A DNA stretch of 35,287 nt. It comes from Methylocystis sp. (GTDB taxonomy: Bacteria > Pseudomonadota > Alphaproteobacteria > Rhizobiales > Beijerinckiaceae). How positions within the stretch are numbered: position 1 is the first letter of the stretch; each line of letters starts with the position of its first letter. The position numbers and the translations under genes are program-made. Location of the stretch: positions 1-35,287 of the forward strand of contig JAKFXD010000022.1 of the NCBI GenBank assembly GCA_021731565.1, in the 5' to 3' direction. This document shows, in pieces, positions 8,146 through 16,841 of the stretch. Under the pieces are notes generated by a model. The model saw only the letters and a list, made by a program, of their open reading frames with translations, made no database searches and was not told the origin of the DNA.

Positions 8146-8460
8146 ATGAGGATAGCGCTGTCTCTGGCTCTGGCCCTCGTTGCGGCGCCGGCGATCGCCG
8201 CGAGCGCGGATCCGACGACCGGCGAGAAAATCGCCAAGGCCGAATGCGCGTCATGTCACGCGATCGGCCTCGACGCCGAGGCCAAGAGCCCCGATCCGAA
8301 GGCGCCCCGCTTCATTGACGTGGCGAAGATGCCGTCGACGACAGAATTGTCGCTCAAAGTATTCCTGCGCTCGTCGCACCGGAACATGCCGAACTTCATT
8401 CTCGCGCGTGAAGAGATCGACTCGCTTGCAAGCTATATATTGACGCTTGGCGGCAAATAG
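8146..8460 (+). CDS. Small periplasmic c-type cytochrome
   Basis: A Sec signal peptide (MRIALSLALALVAAPAIAASA) precedes a single haem-binding motif CASCH (residues 34-38). A likely distal Met81 lies in RNMPNFIL, and the C-terminal helix is EEIDSLASYILTLGG, a class I cytochrome c layout. At 104 aa it is a soluble monohaem electron carrier exported to the periplasm. It begins 4 bp after the fabI stop, so it is probably co-transcribed although functionally unrelated. Its partner cannot be named. The stop codon lies inside a strong hairpin. Confidence 0.88.
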   Translation: MRIALSLALALVAAPAIAASADPTTGEKIAKAECASCHAIGLDAEAKSPDPKAPRFIDVAKMPSTTELSLKVFLRSSHRNMPNFILAREEIDSLASYILTLGGK

Positions 8461-8469
8461 CCGCCAAGC
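8445..8469. terminator. Hairpin between convergent cytochrome c and csp genes
   Basis: GCTTGGCGGC-aaata-GCCGCCAAGC is a perfect 10-bp stem overlapping the cytochrome stop codon. It lies between two convergent genes (the csp gene ends at 8488), so it could stop or stabilise both transcripts. Neither side has a proper T-run, so intrinsic termination is only a possibility. Confidence 0.5.
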
Positions 8470-8487
8470 TGATGATTTCGCTGCAAG

Positions 8488-8835
8488 CTAAGCAGCAATC
8501 TTGCGTCCCGACATCCTGCGGCATTCTTCGGCGCAGCGACGGCACTCGTCGGCGCATTCCTTCATGTCCGGAATCGGATCGCATTCCTTGGCGCAGGTTT
8601 CACAAGCCTCGGCGCACAGCGCGCACATTTGTTTTGCTTGCGGCGCATTCATCAGCATCATCTGCGCGCTGTCGCGGCACATGTCGGCGCAGGCGATCAT
8701 CGCGCGGAAATGTCTCGGCTTCACATGTTCGCCGCCCTGCTCAAGGCAGTGGGTCATCGCCATGCCAAAGCACATCTGATAACAGTTTAGGCAGGCGTCG
8801 ATGCAGGCCTGCATGTCCGTCGAGATCGTGCGCAT
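8488..8835 (-). CDS. Four-helix-bundle copper storage protein (Csp3-like, DUF326)
   Basis: The 115-aa protein contains 16 cysteines in repeated C-x3-C and C-x2-C spacings along four predicted helices (C11, 15, 18, 22, 30; 49, 53; 71, 74, 78, 81, 85; 94, 98, 101, 105), plus many Met and His. This is the hallmark of the Csp family, whose cysteine-lined four-helix tetramers hold many Cu(I) ions. There is no Tat or Sec signal in front of MRTISTDMQACIDAC, so it should be the cytosolic Csp3 type. The ATG at 8835 follows AGAGGAAAACC; the longer frame in the track is not needed. Csp proteins were characterised in the methanotroph Methylosinus, which suits the inferred host. Confidence 0.85.
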   Translation of the reverse strand: MRTISTDMQACIDACLNCYQMCFGMAMTHCLEQGGEHVKPRHFRAMIACADMCRDSAQMMLMNAPQAKQMCALCAEACETCAKECDPIPDMKECADECRRCAEECRRMSGRKIAA

Positions 8836-8891
8836 GATGGTTTTCCTCTGGGCTTCCGCTTGGGATTTTCGGCCTTTCGCCGCTTCGCAGG

Positions 8892-8919
8892 GAGCTAGGT
8901 CACGCGCCTCGCGGGTCAA
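8892..8919 (-). promoter_or_regulatory. Possible csp promoter
   Basis: On the minus strand, TTGACC (8919-8914), a 16-nt spacer and TAGCTC (8897-8892) give a reasonable -35 with a poor -10. The predicted start lies about 50 nt before the csp ATG. I could not see a convincing CueR- or CsoR-type palindrome around it. Confidence 0.3.
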
Positions 8920-9025
8920 GATTAGCGGTTTGAAAGGCGGTGGGGGACTTGACGTTGACCCGCGCGGCGCCAAGGTTCATGGGAAACTCGAACGTCTGCG
9001 TCGCCTGCTCACTCGAGACATCGCC

Positions 9026-9053
9026 TGCCAGTCATCGCTTGCCAGTCATCGCC
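9026..9053. repeat. Two-copy 14-nt tandem repeat
   Basis: TGCCAGTCATCGCT is followed directly by TGCCAGTCATCGCC. The pair lies about 95 bp before the UPF0104-phoR operon, in the 311-bp csp/UPF0104 intergenic region, which otherwise holds only the weak csp promoter candidate. The CAGTCAT core differs by one base from a Pho-box half-site, but the 14-nt period is wrong for PhoB. Confidence 0.7.
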
Positions 9054-9146
9054 ATGACATGATTGAAGGATTGAACCGGACGAGGCGCGAAGCGACGAAA
9101 AACATCGACGTCGTACGAAACGAGATTTGAGAGGATTGTCGAGTGG

Positions 9147-10259
9147 ATGCTCCAGGAACCTGGCGGCGGCTGGCGCGGGGGCGGCGTGACTCAGCGGGAT
9201 AATGAATTGATACAGGGCGCCGCGCCGGGACTGCCGGTCGTCAGGCCAACAGAACACGCCGGATTTCTTGACTCGCTTCGCCTCCGGCTGCCCAAAGGCG
9301 CATTGAGCGCGATGGGCGTCGCGGCCAGTCTCGCGGTCTTTGCGCTCGCCGCCTATATTCTCGGCAACACGCTTTCGAACCTGAGCTACGCCGATCTGGT
9401 GAACGGCTTTCGGGCGACGAGCGCGACGCAAATCCTCGCCGCGCTGGCGCTCTCGGCTCTCTCCTACGTCTTCCTGACCGGCTATGACGTCGTCGCTCTG
9501 TGGCACATGCGCGCGCATGCGCCCTATCGCGTCGCCGCCCTCGCCTCCTTCGCGAGCTACGCCATTTCCTTCAATCTCGGATTTCCGATCATCACCAGCG
9601 CCGCCGTCCGTTACTGGATCTACTCGCGCGTCGCGCTGAGCGCGCTGCAGGTCGCCAACATCACCGTATTCGCCGGCGTCACCTTCTGGCTCGGCATGAC
9701 GCTGATGATGGGCGTCGGCTTCGTTTACGGCGCGGGCGCGCTCGCCGCGCTCGACGGCGCGCCCGCAATCCTTCACGTCATTCCGGGCGTGCTGATACTC
9801 GGCGGCGTGCTGTTTTATTTCGGCTGGGTGACGTTCGAGCGCCGCAGCATCAAGCTTCGCGGCCATGCGCTCGATCTTCCCGGCCTTGTTCCGACTGTGG
9901 CGCAGTTCGCGCTTGGCGTCGCCGATCTCTGCTGCGCCGCGGGCGCGCTCTATGTGCTGCTTCCGCCCGGCGTTCCGTTGGATTTCGTGCCATTCGTGGC
10001 GGTTTATATCGTCGCCTGCATTCTCGGCGTGATCAGCCATGCGCCGGGCGGCATCGGCGTGTTCGAAGCGACCATGCTGCACGCCATTCCCGCGAGTTCG
10101 CAGGAAAGCGTTCTGGCGTCGCTGCTTCTGTTTCGCATGGTCTATTATTTCATCCCCTTCGTCGTCGCGCTTGCGCTTCTGGGCGCCGATGAAGGCGCGC
10201 GCCGCTGGGCGACCTTGCGCGAGGCGATCGCCCGCATCGTGGAGGAGCGCTCGAATTGA
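9147..10259 (+). CDS. UPF0104 / lysylphosphatidylglycerol synthase-like polytopic membrane protein
   Basis: This 370-aa protein has about eight hydrophobic segments (for example LAVFALAAYILG, ILAALALSALSYVFLTGY, VFAGVTFWLGMTLMMGVGFVYG, VIPGVLILGGVLFYFGWV, FVPFVAVYIVACILGVISHAPGGIGVFEATML). The HAPGGIGVFE motif is characteristic of the membrane half of MprF-type flippases and UPF0104 proteins. The soluble aminoacyl-transferase half of MprF is absent, so a lipid-flipping role is possible but a transferase role is not. Its stop overlaps the phoR start (TTGA), which couples it to phosphate sensing. The start codon ATG has only a moderate ribosome binding site (GAGAGGA). Confidence 0.82.
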   Translation: MLQEPGGGWRGGGVTQRDNELIQGAAPGLPVVRPTEHAGFLDSLRLRLPKGALSAMGVAASLAVFALAAYILGNTLSNLSYADLVNGFRATSATQILAALALSALSYVFLTGYDVVALWHMRAHAPYRVAALASFASYAISFNLGFPIITSAAVRYWIYSRVALSALQVANITVFAGVTFWLGMTLMMGVGFVYGAGALAALDGAPAILHVIPGVLILGGVLFYFGWVTFERRSIKLRGHALDLPGLVPTVAQFALGVADLCCAAGALYVLLPPGVPLDFVPFVAVYIVACILGVISHAPGGIGVFEATMLHAIPASSQESVLASLLLFRMVYYFIPFVVALALLGADEGARRWATLREAIARIVEERSN

Positions 10260-11353
10260 ACGGCGCCGGGCCAGTGGCGATGACCCTGTCGACTCAACAA
10301 CGCAAGTGGCGCGATCAGGCGATGGATCTCCTGGCGCCGGTGATCAATGCGCTTCCGGAGCCGATTTTCGTCATCGACTCCGAAACCCATGTCGTCGCCG
10401 CAAACGCCCCGGCGCAAAGTCTCTCGCCCGCGATTCGGCTGAACGAGCCGCTCTCCCGCGGTCTTCGCTCTCCCGACATGCTCGACGCCGTCGCCCGCGT
10501 GCTCGGCGGCGGCGAGGCCGAGAAGACCGTCTGGGTCGAGCGCCTGCCGGTGGAATGCTGGTTCGAGGCCCATATCGCGCCGATGCAGATCGAAGGCTTC
10601 GAGCCCGCCGCCATGGTGAGCCTGCGCGATCTCACCGAATCCCGGCGCGTCGAGCGCATGCGCGTCGACTTCGTGGCGAACGCCAGCCATGAGCTGCGCA
10701 CGCCTCTCGCCTCGCTGCTCGGATTTGTCGAGACGCTGCAAGGACCAGCGCGCGAGGACAGCGAAACGCGCGACAAATTCCTCGCCATCATGCGCGAGCA
10801 GGCGCAGCGAATGGCGCGGCTGGTCGACGATCTTCTGTCGCTGTCGCGCATCGAGCAACACATGCATCTTCGGCCGGCGACGCCTGTCGATCTGACGCTG
10901 CTCGTCGCCCATATCGTCGATACGCTGTCGCAAATGGCCGAGGACGGGGGCGTCGCCATCAATCTCGATCTCCAGCCGAATGTGGTTGCGCCGGGCGATC
11001 GTGACGAACTTGCCCGCGTCATCGAGAATCTCGTCGAAAACGCGTTGAAATATGGCTGCGCCGAGCACGGCGCCTGCAAGCCGATCGACATATCGCTCGT
11101 CCGTAAGGGCGCGCTCGTCGTCCTGTCGGTGCGCGATTACGGTCCCGGAGTCGCGCCGGAGCATATCCCGCGACTGACCGAGCGCTTCTATCGCGTCGAT
11201 GCGGGCAAGAGCCGCGCCAAGGGCGGCACCGGTCTGGGGCTCGCCATCGTCAAACATATCGTGCTGCGCCACCGCGGTCGTCTGGCGATCGAGTCCGCGC
11301 TCGGCGAAGGGACGTTGTTTCGCGTCATTTTGCCGGGAAGCGAGGTGGTGTGA
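10256..11353 (+). CDS. phoR: PhoR, phosphate regulon sensor kinase (no membrane segment)
   Basis: This is an orthodox histidine kinase of 365 aa: a PAS-like domain (VINALPEPIFVIDSETHVVAANAPAQ), His145 in FVANASHELRTPLASLLGF, an N-box (VIENLVENALKYG), a G1 box (VRDYGPGV) and a G2 box (GGTGLGLAIVKHIV). It is the cognate kinase of the PhoB encoded at the end of the pst operon. Unlike E. coli PhoR, it begins directly at the PAS region and has no transmembrane helix. The TTG start at 10256 is supported by GGAGGAGC 7-8 nt upstream and a 4-nt overlap with the preceding gene; an in-frame ATG at 10280 is the alternative. Confidence 0.9.
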   Translation: MNGAGPVAMTLSTQQRKWRDQAMDLLAPVINALPEPIFVIDSETHVVAANAPAQSLSPAIRLNEPLSRGLRSPDMLDAVARVLGGGEAEKTVWVERLPVECWFEAHIAPMQIEGFEPAAMVSLRDLTESRRVERMRVDFVANASHELRTPLASLLGFVETLQGPAREDSETRDKFLAIMREQAQRMARLVDDLLSLSRIEQHMHLRPATPVDLTLLVAHIVDTLSQMAEDGGVAINLDLQPNVVAPGDRDELARVIENLVENALKYGCAEHGACKPIDISLVRKGALVVLSVRDYGPGVAPEHIPRLTERFYRVDAGKSRAKGGTGLGLAIVKHIVLRHRGRLAIESALGEGTLFRVILPGSEVV

Positions 11354-11386
11354 TTCATTTAAATATATGATCTTTAAGTAATATCG

Positions 11387-11415
11387 TTGTCATTATACTG
11401 TAATCTTTTTGTCAC
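11387..11415 (+). promoter_or_regulatory. Triple Pho box (PhoB binding site) upstream of pstS
   Basis: Three 7-mers at an exact 11-nt period, TTGTCAT-tata-CTGTAAT-cttt-TTGTCAC, match the consensus CTGTCAT-N4-CTGTCAT well (6/7, 6/7, 5/7). They lie about 90 bp before the pstS ATG, in an AT-rich island between phoR and pstS. A hairpin-capable inverted repeat CCTATTG-tcggac-CGATAGG follows at 11421-11440, in the -10/leader region. PhoB~P should bind here and drive the pst operon under phosphate limitation. Confidence 0.85.
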
Positions 11416-11502
11416 AAAAACCTATTGTCGGACCGATAGGTTCTCGCACGCGGTGACGCGGGGCGCATCGCAAACCTGTTCTCGAGCAAAAGAGACCTTC
11501 AA

Positions 11503-12546
11503 ATGATCTCGACGATTTTCAAGCGCGGCGCAGGCGCAGCGCTGGCTCTCGCCGTCATGGCTGGCGCGGCGAGCGCGCTGGACATTTCCGGCGCCGGCGC
11601 CACCTTCCCCTATCCGATCTACGCCAAATGGGCTGAAGCATATAAGAAGGAAACGGGTAGCGGCCTCAACTACCAGTCGATCGGCTCCGGCGGCGGCATC
11701 AAACAAGTTAAGGCGCGCACTGTTACATTCGGCGCCTCCGACCAGCCGCTCAAGGTTGACGATTTGCAGGCCGCGAGCCTTATTCAATGGCCGCAGGTAA
11801 TCGGCGCCATCGTGCCGGTCGTCAATCTCGAGGGCGTCGCCGGCGGCGAGCTCACGCTCGACGGCGACACGCTCGCCAAGATTTTCCTCGGCGACATCAC
11901 CAAATGGGACGACGCGGCGATCAAGAAGCTCAACCCGAAGGCGAAGCTTCCTTCGGCTTCGATTGTCGTGGTTCATCGCTCGGACGGGTCGGGAACGACC
12001 TTTAACTTCACCAATTATCTGTCGAAGGTTTCGCCCGACTGGAAGTCGAAGGTTGGCGAGAACACTTCGGTCGAATGGCCGGTCGGCATCGGCGCGAAGG
12101 GCAATGAAGGCGTCGCCAACAACGTCGCCAACACCAAGGGCGCGATCGGCTATGTCGAATATGCCTACGCCAAGCAGAACAAGATGACACACACCAAGAT
12201 GATCAATAAGGACGGCAAAGTGATCGCGCCCAGCATGGACTCGTTCCAGGCCGCCGCCGCCGGGGCCGACTGGGCTCACGCCGAGGGCTTTTACGAAATC
12301 CTGACCAATGAGCCTGGCGCAAAAGCCTGGCCGATCACGGCCGCGACCTTCATCCTGCTCCCCAAGGAGCCGAAGGACGAAGCAGCCGCAGCCGAAGCGC
12401 TCAAATTCTTCACTTGGGCCTTCGCGCATGGCGGGAAAATGGCCGAAGAACTCGACTACATTCCGATGCCGAAACCGGTCGTCGAGCTCATCAAGAAAAG
12501 CTGGGCCAATGTTAAGGGAACAGACGGCAAGCCGTTGTCCCATTGA
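11503..12546 (+). CDS. pstS: PstS, periplasmic phosphate-binding protein
   Basis: A signal peptide ([25 protein letters not shown]) is followed by the mature start [27 protein letters not shown], which is typical of PstS. Phosphate-contacting motifs are visible: [22 protein letters not shown], and [17 protein letters not shown]. The 347-aa length is standard. It delivers phosphate to PstC/PstA in the inner membrane. It is the first gene behind the Pho box and is followed by a 174-bp gap with a strong hairpin before pstC, a common arrangement that lets PstS be made in excess. Confidence 0.97.
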   Translation: MISTIFKRGAGAALALAVMAGAASALDISGAGATFPYPIYAKWAEAYKKETGSGLNYQSIGSGGGIKQVKARTVTFGASDQPLKVDDLQAASLIQWPQVIGAIVPVVNLEGVAGGELTLDGDTLAKIFLGDITKWDDAAIKKLNPKAKLPSASIVVVHRSDGSGTTFNFTNYLSKVSPDWKSKVGENTSVEWPVGIGAKGNEGVANNVANTKGAIGYVEYAYAKQNKMTHTKMINKDGKVIAPSMDSFQAAAAGADWAHAEGFYEILTNEPGAKAWPITAATFILLPKEPKDEAAAAEALKFFTWAFAHGGKMAEELDYIPMPKPVVELIKKSWANVKGTDGKPLSH

Positions 12547-12583
12547 CGAAGGTTAGAGCTGCGCGGGTTGGCTTCAAGAACCT

Positions 12584-12608
12584 CGACGGCCGCGTGGAGC
12601 GGCCGTCG
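12584..12608 (+). other. 10-bp stem-loop between pstS and pstC
   Basis: CGACGGCCGC-gtgga-GCGGCCGTCG is a perfect inverted repeat 38 bp after the pstS stop. There is no T-run behind it. It probably protects the 3' end of pstS mRNA or attenuates read-through into pstC. Confidence 0.65.
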
Positions 12609-12720
12609 GTAGAATGTGCGGCGGTTCGCCGAAAGCGCGGCGCCGGGAGTTGATCAAATGTTCTCGATCGAACCAAACCGGCGCGACGCGAACGGCGCCG
12701 GCCAGGAGGCGGGTTCAAAC

Positions 12721-13710
12721 ATGTCGGAAGTAGTCTTGCAGCAAGCAGCGTCGCCATCAGTCGCGCCCGATCGAACGCGCGTTCTGGGCCGGCTGGCGCT
12801 GGTCGACCGCATTTTCAATCTAGCCACGCGCGGCGCGGCGATGGTCGTTCTGGTGATCCTGGGCGGCGTCATCGTTTCGCTCGTCTATGGCTCGTGGCCA
12901 GCGATGCGGGCCTTCGGTTTCGGCTTCTTCGTCTCGCAGTCATGGAATCCGGTCACCGAGAATTTCGGCGCGCTTCCGGCGATCTATGGCACGATCATGA
13001 CCTCGGCCATCGCCATGCTGATCGCCGTTCCCGTCGGCCTCGGCATCGCGATTTTCCTGACTGAGCTTTGCCCCTATGTTCTGCGCCGGCCAATCGGCAC
13101 GGCGATCGAACTGCTGGCCGGCATCCCGTCGATCATCTACGGCATTTGGGGCCTCTTCGTGCTGGCGCCGTTTCTGCAATCGCATGTGCAGCCGGCGCTG
13201 ATTGCGGCCTTTGGCGACATTCCGGTGTTCTCGACGCTCTTCGCGGGTCCGCCTTACGGCATCGGCATGCTGACGGCGGGCTTCATTCTCGCGATCATGG
13301 TGCTGCCCTTCGTCGCGTCGATCTCCCGCGACGTTTTCGAGACGGTGCCGCCAGTGTTGAAGGAAGCGGCGTCGGGAATCGGCTGCACCACTTGGGAAGT
13401 GATGCGCTATGTGGTGATGCCGTATACGCGCGTCGGCGTGATCGGCGGCGTCATGCTCGGGCTCGGCCGGGCGCTCGGCGAAACGATGGCGGTGACTTTT
13501 GTCATCGGCAACGCGCATAAGATTTCCGGGTCTCTGCTTGCGCCCGGAACGACGATTTCGGCGACCATCGCCAATGAGTTCACCGAGGCGGTCGGCGATC
13601 TCTATACGTCGGCCCTGATCGAACTGGGGCTCATCCTCTTCCTCATCACCTTCGTCGTCCTTGCGATCGCGCGTTATATGCTGATGCGCATCGAACAGAA
13701 ATCAGCGTAA
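12721..13710 (+). CDS. pstC: PstC, phosphate ABC transporter permease
   Basis: This 329-aa polytopic permease has about six membrane segments and the PstC-type loop [28 protein letters not shown]. The conserved EAA-like cytoplasmic loop is [27 protein letters not shown], followed by [13 protein letters not shown] chose the ATG at 12721 because AGGAGG lies 11 nt upstream; the track's start at 12616 adds 35 residues without family similarity. It forms the phosphate channel with PstA, and pstA follows after 11 bp. Confidence 0.95.
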   Translation: MSEVVLQQAASPSVAPDRTRVLGRLALVDRIFNLATRGAAMVVLVILGGVIVSLVYGSWPAMRAFGFGFFVSQSWNPVTENFGALPAIYGTIMTSAIAMLIAVPVGLGIAIFLTELCPYVLRRPIGTAIELLAGIPSIIYGIWGLFVLAPFLQSHVQPALIAAFGDIPVFSTLFAGPPYGIGMLTAGFILAIMVLPFVASISRDVFETVPPVLKEAASGIGCTTWEVMRYVVMPYTRVGVIGGVMLGLGRALGETMAVTFVIGNAHKISGSLLAPGTTISATIANEFTEAVGDLYTSALIELGLILFLITFVVLAIARYMLMRIEQKSA

Positions 13711-13721
13711 GGGAGACGCTC

Positions 13722-14564
13722 ATGTCGCTTTACGCAACTCGACGCGCCGCCAATTCCATCGCGACGACGCTCTGCTGGGTCGCGGCCATATTCGGGCTGG
13801 CGTGGCTGTTCGTGATCCTCATCGCGCTTCTCTATGAAGGCGTGCGAGGACTATCTCCCGCGGTCTTTACCGAGATGACGCCGCCCCCCGGCAGCGCCGG
13901 CGGACTGCTCAACGCCATCGCCGGCTCGCTGATCATGACCATCATCGGCGTCGCCGTCGGCACGCCGCTCGGCATGCTGGCTGGCACATACATGGCCGAG
14001 TATGGACGCTACACGAAGCTCACGATGATCGTGCGTTTCATCAACGACATCCTGCTCAGCGCGCCGTCGATCGTCATCGGCCTGTTCGTCTACACGATGC
14101 TCGTGCATCCGATGGGACACTTTTCGGCGATATCGGGCGCGGTGGCCCTTGCGCTGCTCGTTGTTCCCGTCGTCGTGCGCACGACTGAGGACATGCTGCT
14201 GCTCGTGCCGGGATCGATGCGCGAGGCGGCTTCGGCGCTCGGCGCGCCTCGCGCCCATGTCGTCGGTCAGGTCGCCTATCGCGCCGCCAAGGCGGGGCTG
14301 ATCACCGGCGTGCTGCTGGCCGTGGCGCGAGTCTCGGGCGAGACCGCGCCGCTTCTGTTCACGGCGCTCAACAACCAGTTCTGGAGCACCGATCTGGCCG
14401 CGCCGATGGCGAGCCTGCCGGTGGTCATCTTCCAGTTCGCGCTGTCGCCTTACAAGGACTGGCAGCAACTCGCCTGGACCGGCGCGCTCCTCATCACCCT
14501 GACAGTTCTCGCCCTGTCGATTGCCGCGCGCACGCTGAGCGCCGGCCGGAGGAAATCTAAATGA
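13722..14564 (+). CDS. pstA: PstA, phosphate ABC transporter permease
   Basis: The second permease subunit is 280 aa with about six membrane segments. Recognisable stretches are [25 protein letters not shown], the subunit contact loop [29 protein letters not shown], and [21 protein letters not shown]. The ATG follows GGGAGACGCTC. The stop overlaps the pstB start by ATGA, so the two are translationally coupled. Confidence 0.96.
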   Translation: MSLYATRRAANSIATTLCWVAAIFGLAWLFVILIALLYEGVRGLSPAVFTEMTPPPGSAGGLLNAIAGSLIMTIIGVAVGTPLGMLAGTYMAEYGRYTKLTMIVRFINDILLSAPSIVIGLFVYTMLVHPMGHFSAISGAVALALLVVPVVVRTTEDMLLLVPGSMREAASALGAPRAHVVGQVAYRAAKAGLITGVLLAVARVSGETAPLLFTALNNQFWSTDLAAPMASLPVVIFQFALSPYKDWQQLAWTGALLITLTVLALSIAARTLSAGRRKSK

Positions 14565-15349
14565 ACGCCACCGCCCAAGCCCCGAAAGAACCGCAGACAA
14601 AAGTCACGGTGCGTAGTCTCGATTTTTACTATGGGAGCGGAGATCGTTCGCTCAAGAACGTCAGCCTCCCGCTCTACGCCAACAAGGTGACGGCGTTCAT
14701 CGGCCCATCGGGCTGCGGCAAGTCGACGTTGCTGCGGGTGCTGAACCGCATGTACGACCTCTATCCGGGACAACGCGCCGTGGGAGAGGTTCTGCTTGAC
14801 GGCGAGAACATTCTCGACCCGGCGATCGACATCAACGCGCTGCGCTCGCGCGTCGGCATGATTTTCCAGAAGCCGACGCCCTTCCCGATGTCGATCTACG
14901 AGAATATCGCTTTCGGGATTCGGCTCTACGAAAAACTTCCGCGGGCAGATCTCGACGAGCGCGTCGAAACGGCGCTGCGCGGCGCCGCGCTTTGGGACGA
15001 AGTCAAGGATAAGCTCCAGACGAGCGGCCTCGGTCTTTCGGGCGGGCAGCAGCAGCGCCTCTGCATTGCGCGCAGCGTCGCCGTGCAGCCGGAAGTGATC
15101 CTGTTCGACGAGCCCTGTTCCGCGCTCGATCCGATCTCGACGGCGAAGGTCGAGGAGCTGATCGACGAGCTCACGAACCGCTACACGATCGCGATCGTCA
15201 CGCACAATATGCAGCAGGCGGTTCGCGTTTCCGATTACACCGCCTTCATGTATCTGGGCGAACTCATCGAGTTCGGCGAGACGGACGACGTGTTCAACAA
15301 GCCGAAAGAGAAGCGAACGCTCGACTATATCACCGGCCGTTTCGGCTAA
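14561..15349 (+). CDS. pstB: PstB, phosphate ABC transporter ATPase
   Basis: The ATP-binding subunit of the Pst transporter is 262 aa. It has Walker [11 protein letters not shown]-loop [10 protein letters not shown], signature LSGGQQQRL, Walker [14 protein letters not shown] and the switch His in [11 protein letters not shown]. It energises phosphate import from the cytoplasmic face and, with PhoU and PhoR, takes part in signalling phosphate sufficiency. It overlaps pstA by 4 nt, and phoU follows 22 bp downstream. Confidence 0.97.
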   Translation: MNATAQAPKEPQTKVTVRSLDFYYGSGDRSLKNVSLPLYANKVTAFIGPSGCGKSTLLRVLNRMYDLYPGQRAVGEVLLDGENILDPAIDINALRSRVGMIFQKPTPFPMSIYENIAFGIRLYEKLPRADLDERVETALRGAALWDEVKDKLQTSGLGLSGGQQQRLCIARSVAVQPEVILFDEPCSALDPISTAKVEELIDELTNRYTIAIVTHNMQQAVRVSDYTAFMYLGELIEFGETDDVFNKPKEKRTLDYITGRFG

Positions 15350-15371
15350 CAGCGATTCAAGGACGGCGCAC

Positions 15372-16088
15372 ATGAGCGATCACATTGTCAAATCCTATGA
15401 CCGGGATCTTGAATCCCTTGGGCGCCGCATCGCCGAAATGGGCGGCGTCGCTGAAAAAATGCTGGCGGAGGCGATGGACGCCCTGTCGAGCTTCGACGTC
15501 GACCTTGCGCACCGCGTCGTCTCCAGCGATCCGCGGCTCGACGCGCTGCAGCGCGAAATCGAGGAGAACGCCATTCTCACCATTGCGCGCCGGCAGCCGC
15601 TCGCGGTCGATCTGCGCGAATGCATCGCCGCGATCCGCATCTCCGGCGATATCGAACGCGTTGGCGATCTCGCCAAGAACATCGCCAACCGGACGCTCAA
15701 GATCGTGTCGGAGGCCCGCGTGCCGCGCGCCATCGTCGGTCTCAAGTCGATGCATGAAGTCGCCGCGATGCAGCTCAAGGACGCGCTCGACGCCTATGCC
15801 TTGCGCGACACCGAGCGCGCCCACGCGGTGTGGCAGAACGATTCCGATCTCGACGCGCTGGAGGATTCCGTCTTTCGCGATCTTCTCACTTTCATGATGG
15901 AGGATCCGCGCAACATTTCCTTCTGCACGCATCTCCTGTTCTGCTCGAAGAATCTGGAGCGGATCGGCGATCACACCACCAACATTTCTGAAACGGTCAT
16001 TTATCTCGTCACGGGCGAGGCGATGCCCATCGAGCGGCCGAAGTCTCGCGTTGCCGACTTCGGCGTCAAGGATGAGGCGGCGCAATGA
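15372..16088 (+). CDS. phoU: PhoU, phosphate transport/signalling regulator
   Basis: This 238-aa all-helical protein has two PhoU three-helix repeats. Each carries the metal-binding motif: ISGDIERVGDLAKNIANR in the first and CSKNLERIGDHTTNISE in the second. PhoU links PstSCAB status to PhoR and prevents PhoB phosphorylation when phosphate is plentiful. The stop overlaps the phoB ATG (ATGA). Confidence 0.96.
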   Translation: MSDHIVKSYDRDLESLGRRIAEMGGVAEKMLAEAMDALSSFDVDLAHRVVSSDPRLDALQREIEENAILTIARRQPLAVDLRECIAAIRISGDIERVGDLAKNIANRTLKIVSEARVPRAIVGLKSMHEVAAMQLKDALDAYALRDTERAHAVWQNDSDLDALEDSVFRDLLTFMMEDPRNISFCTHLLFCSKNLERIGDHTTNISETVIYLVTGEAMPIERPKSRVADFGVKDEAAQ

Positions 16089-16828
16089 ACGAAGTGACTA
16101 CCGTCGTACAGCGGAGCGGCAAGAGCGATCGAGCGCCGCGCATCCTCGTCGTCGAAGACGAGACATCGCTTGCGACGCTGCTTGTCTACAATCTCGAGGC
16201 TGAAGGCTATCAGGTCGAACATGTCGACAATGGCGACGAGGCGGAGCTGCGACTGGCCGAGTCGCCGCCGGATCTCGTCATACTCGACTGGATGCTGCCG
16301 GGCGTTTCCGGACTCGAAATCTGCCGGCGTCTGCGCGCCCGCGACAGCGCCAAGGACATGCCGGTGATCATGCTGACCGCGCGCGGCGAAGAAGGGGAGC
16401 GCGTGCGCGGGCTTTCGGTCGGCGCCGACGACTATGTCGTCAAGCCGTTTTCAACGCCTGAGCTGATGGCGCGGGTGCGCGCGCTGTTGCGCCGGGCGCG
16501 GCCCGAGCGCGTCGCCTCGCGGCTGACCCTCGGCGACATCGATCTCGATCGCGACACGCGCCGGGTGCGGCGCTCGGGCCGGGAAATTCACCTCGGACCG
16601 ACGGAGTTCCGGCTGCTCGAATATTTCATGGAGAAGCCGGGACGCGTATTCACGCGCGCGCAGCTTCTCGACAGCGTCTGGGGCATGTCGGCGGAAATCG
16701 ACGAGCGCACGGTGGACGTCCATGTCGGACGGCTGCGCAAGGCGATGATCCGCGGGCGTGAAAAGGATCCGATCCGCACGGTGCGCGGCGCCGGCTATTC
16801 CTTCGACGAAACCTTCGGTCACGAATGA
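16085..16828 (+). CDS. phoB: PhoB, phosphate regulon response regulator
   Basis: This 247-aa OmpR/PhoB-type regulator has a receiver domain with the acidic pair VVEDE, phospho-acceptor Asp68 in VILDWMLPG, Thr in IMLTARGEE and Lys in YVVKPF. A C-terminal winged helix follows (LGPTEFRLLEYFMEKPGRVFTRAQLLDSVWG ... VDVHVGRLRKAM). It should bind the Pho box before pstS and others in the genome. A non-conserved N-terminal extension of about 18 residues precedes the domain. It converges on gcrA with only 13 bp between stops and no hairpin. Confidence 0.96.
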   Translation: MNEVTTVVQRSGKSDRAPRILVVEDETSLATLLVYNLEAEGYQVEHVDNGDEAELRLAESPPDLVILDWMLPGVSGLEICRRLRARDSAKDMPVIMLTARGEEGERVRGLSVGADDYVVKPFSTPELMARVRALLRRARPERVASRLTLGDIDLDRDTRRVRRSGREIHLGPTEFRLLEYFMEKPGRVFTRAQLLDSVWGMSAEIDERTVDVHVGRLRKAMIRGREKDPIRTVRGAGYSFDETFGHE

Positions 16829-16841
16829 CCGAAGTCGCGGC

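Noticed and set aside
8914-8960. CueR/CsoR-type copper operator before csp
   Set aside because: TTGAC-like elements are present, but no palindrome with the spacing of these regulators could be recognised.
16829-16841. Terminator between phoB and gcrA
   Set aside because: Only 13 bp separate the convergent stops and no inverted repeat fits.
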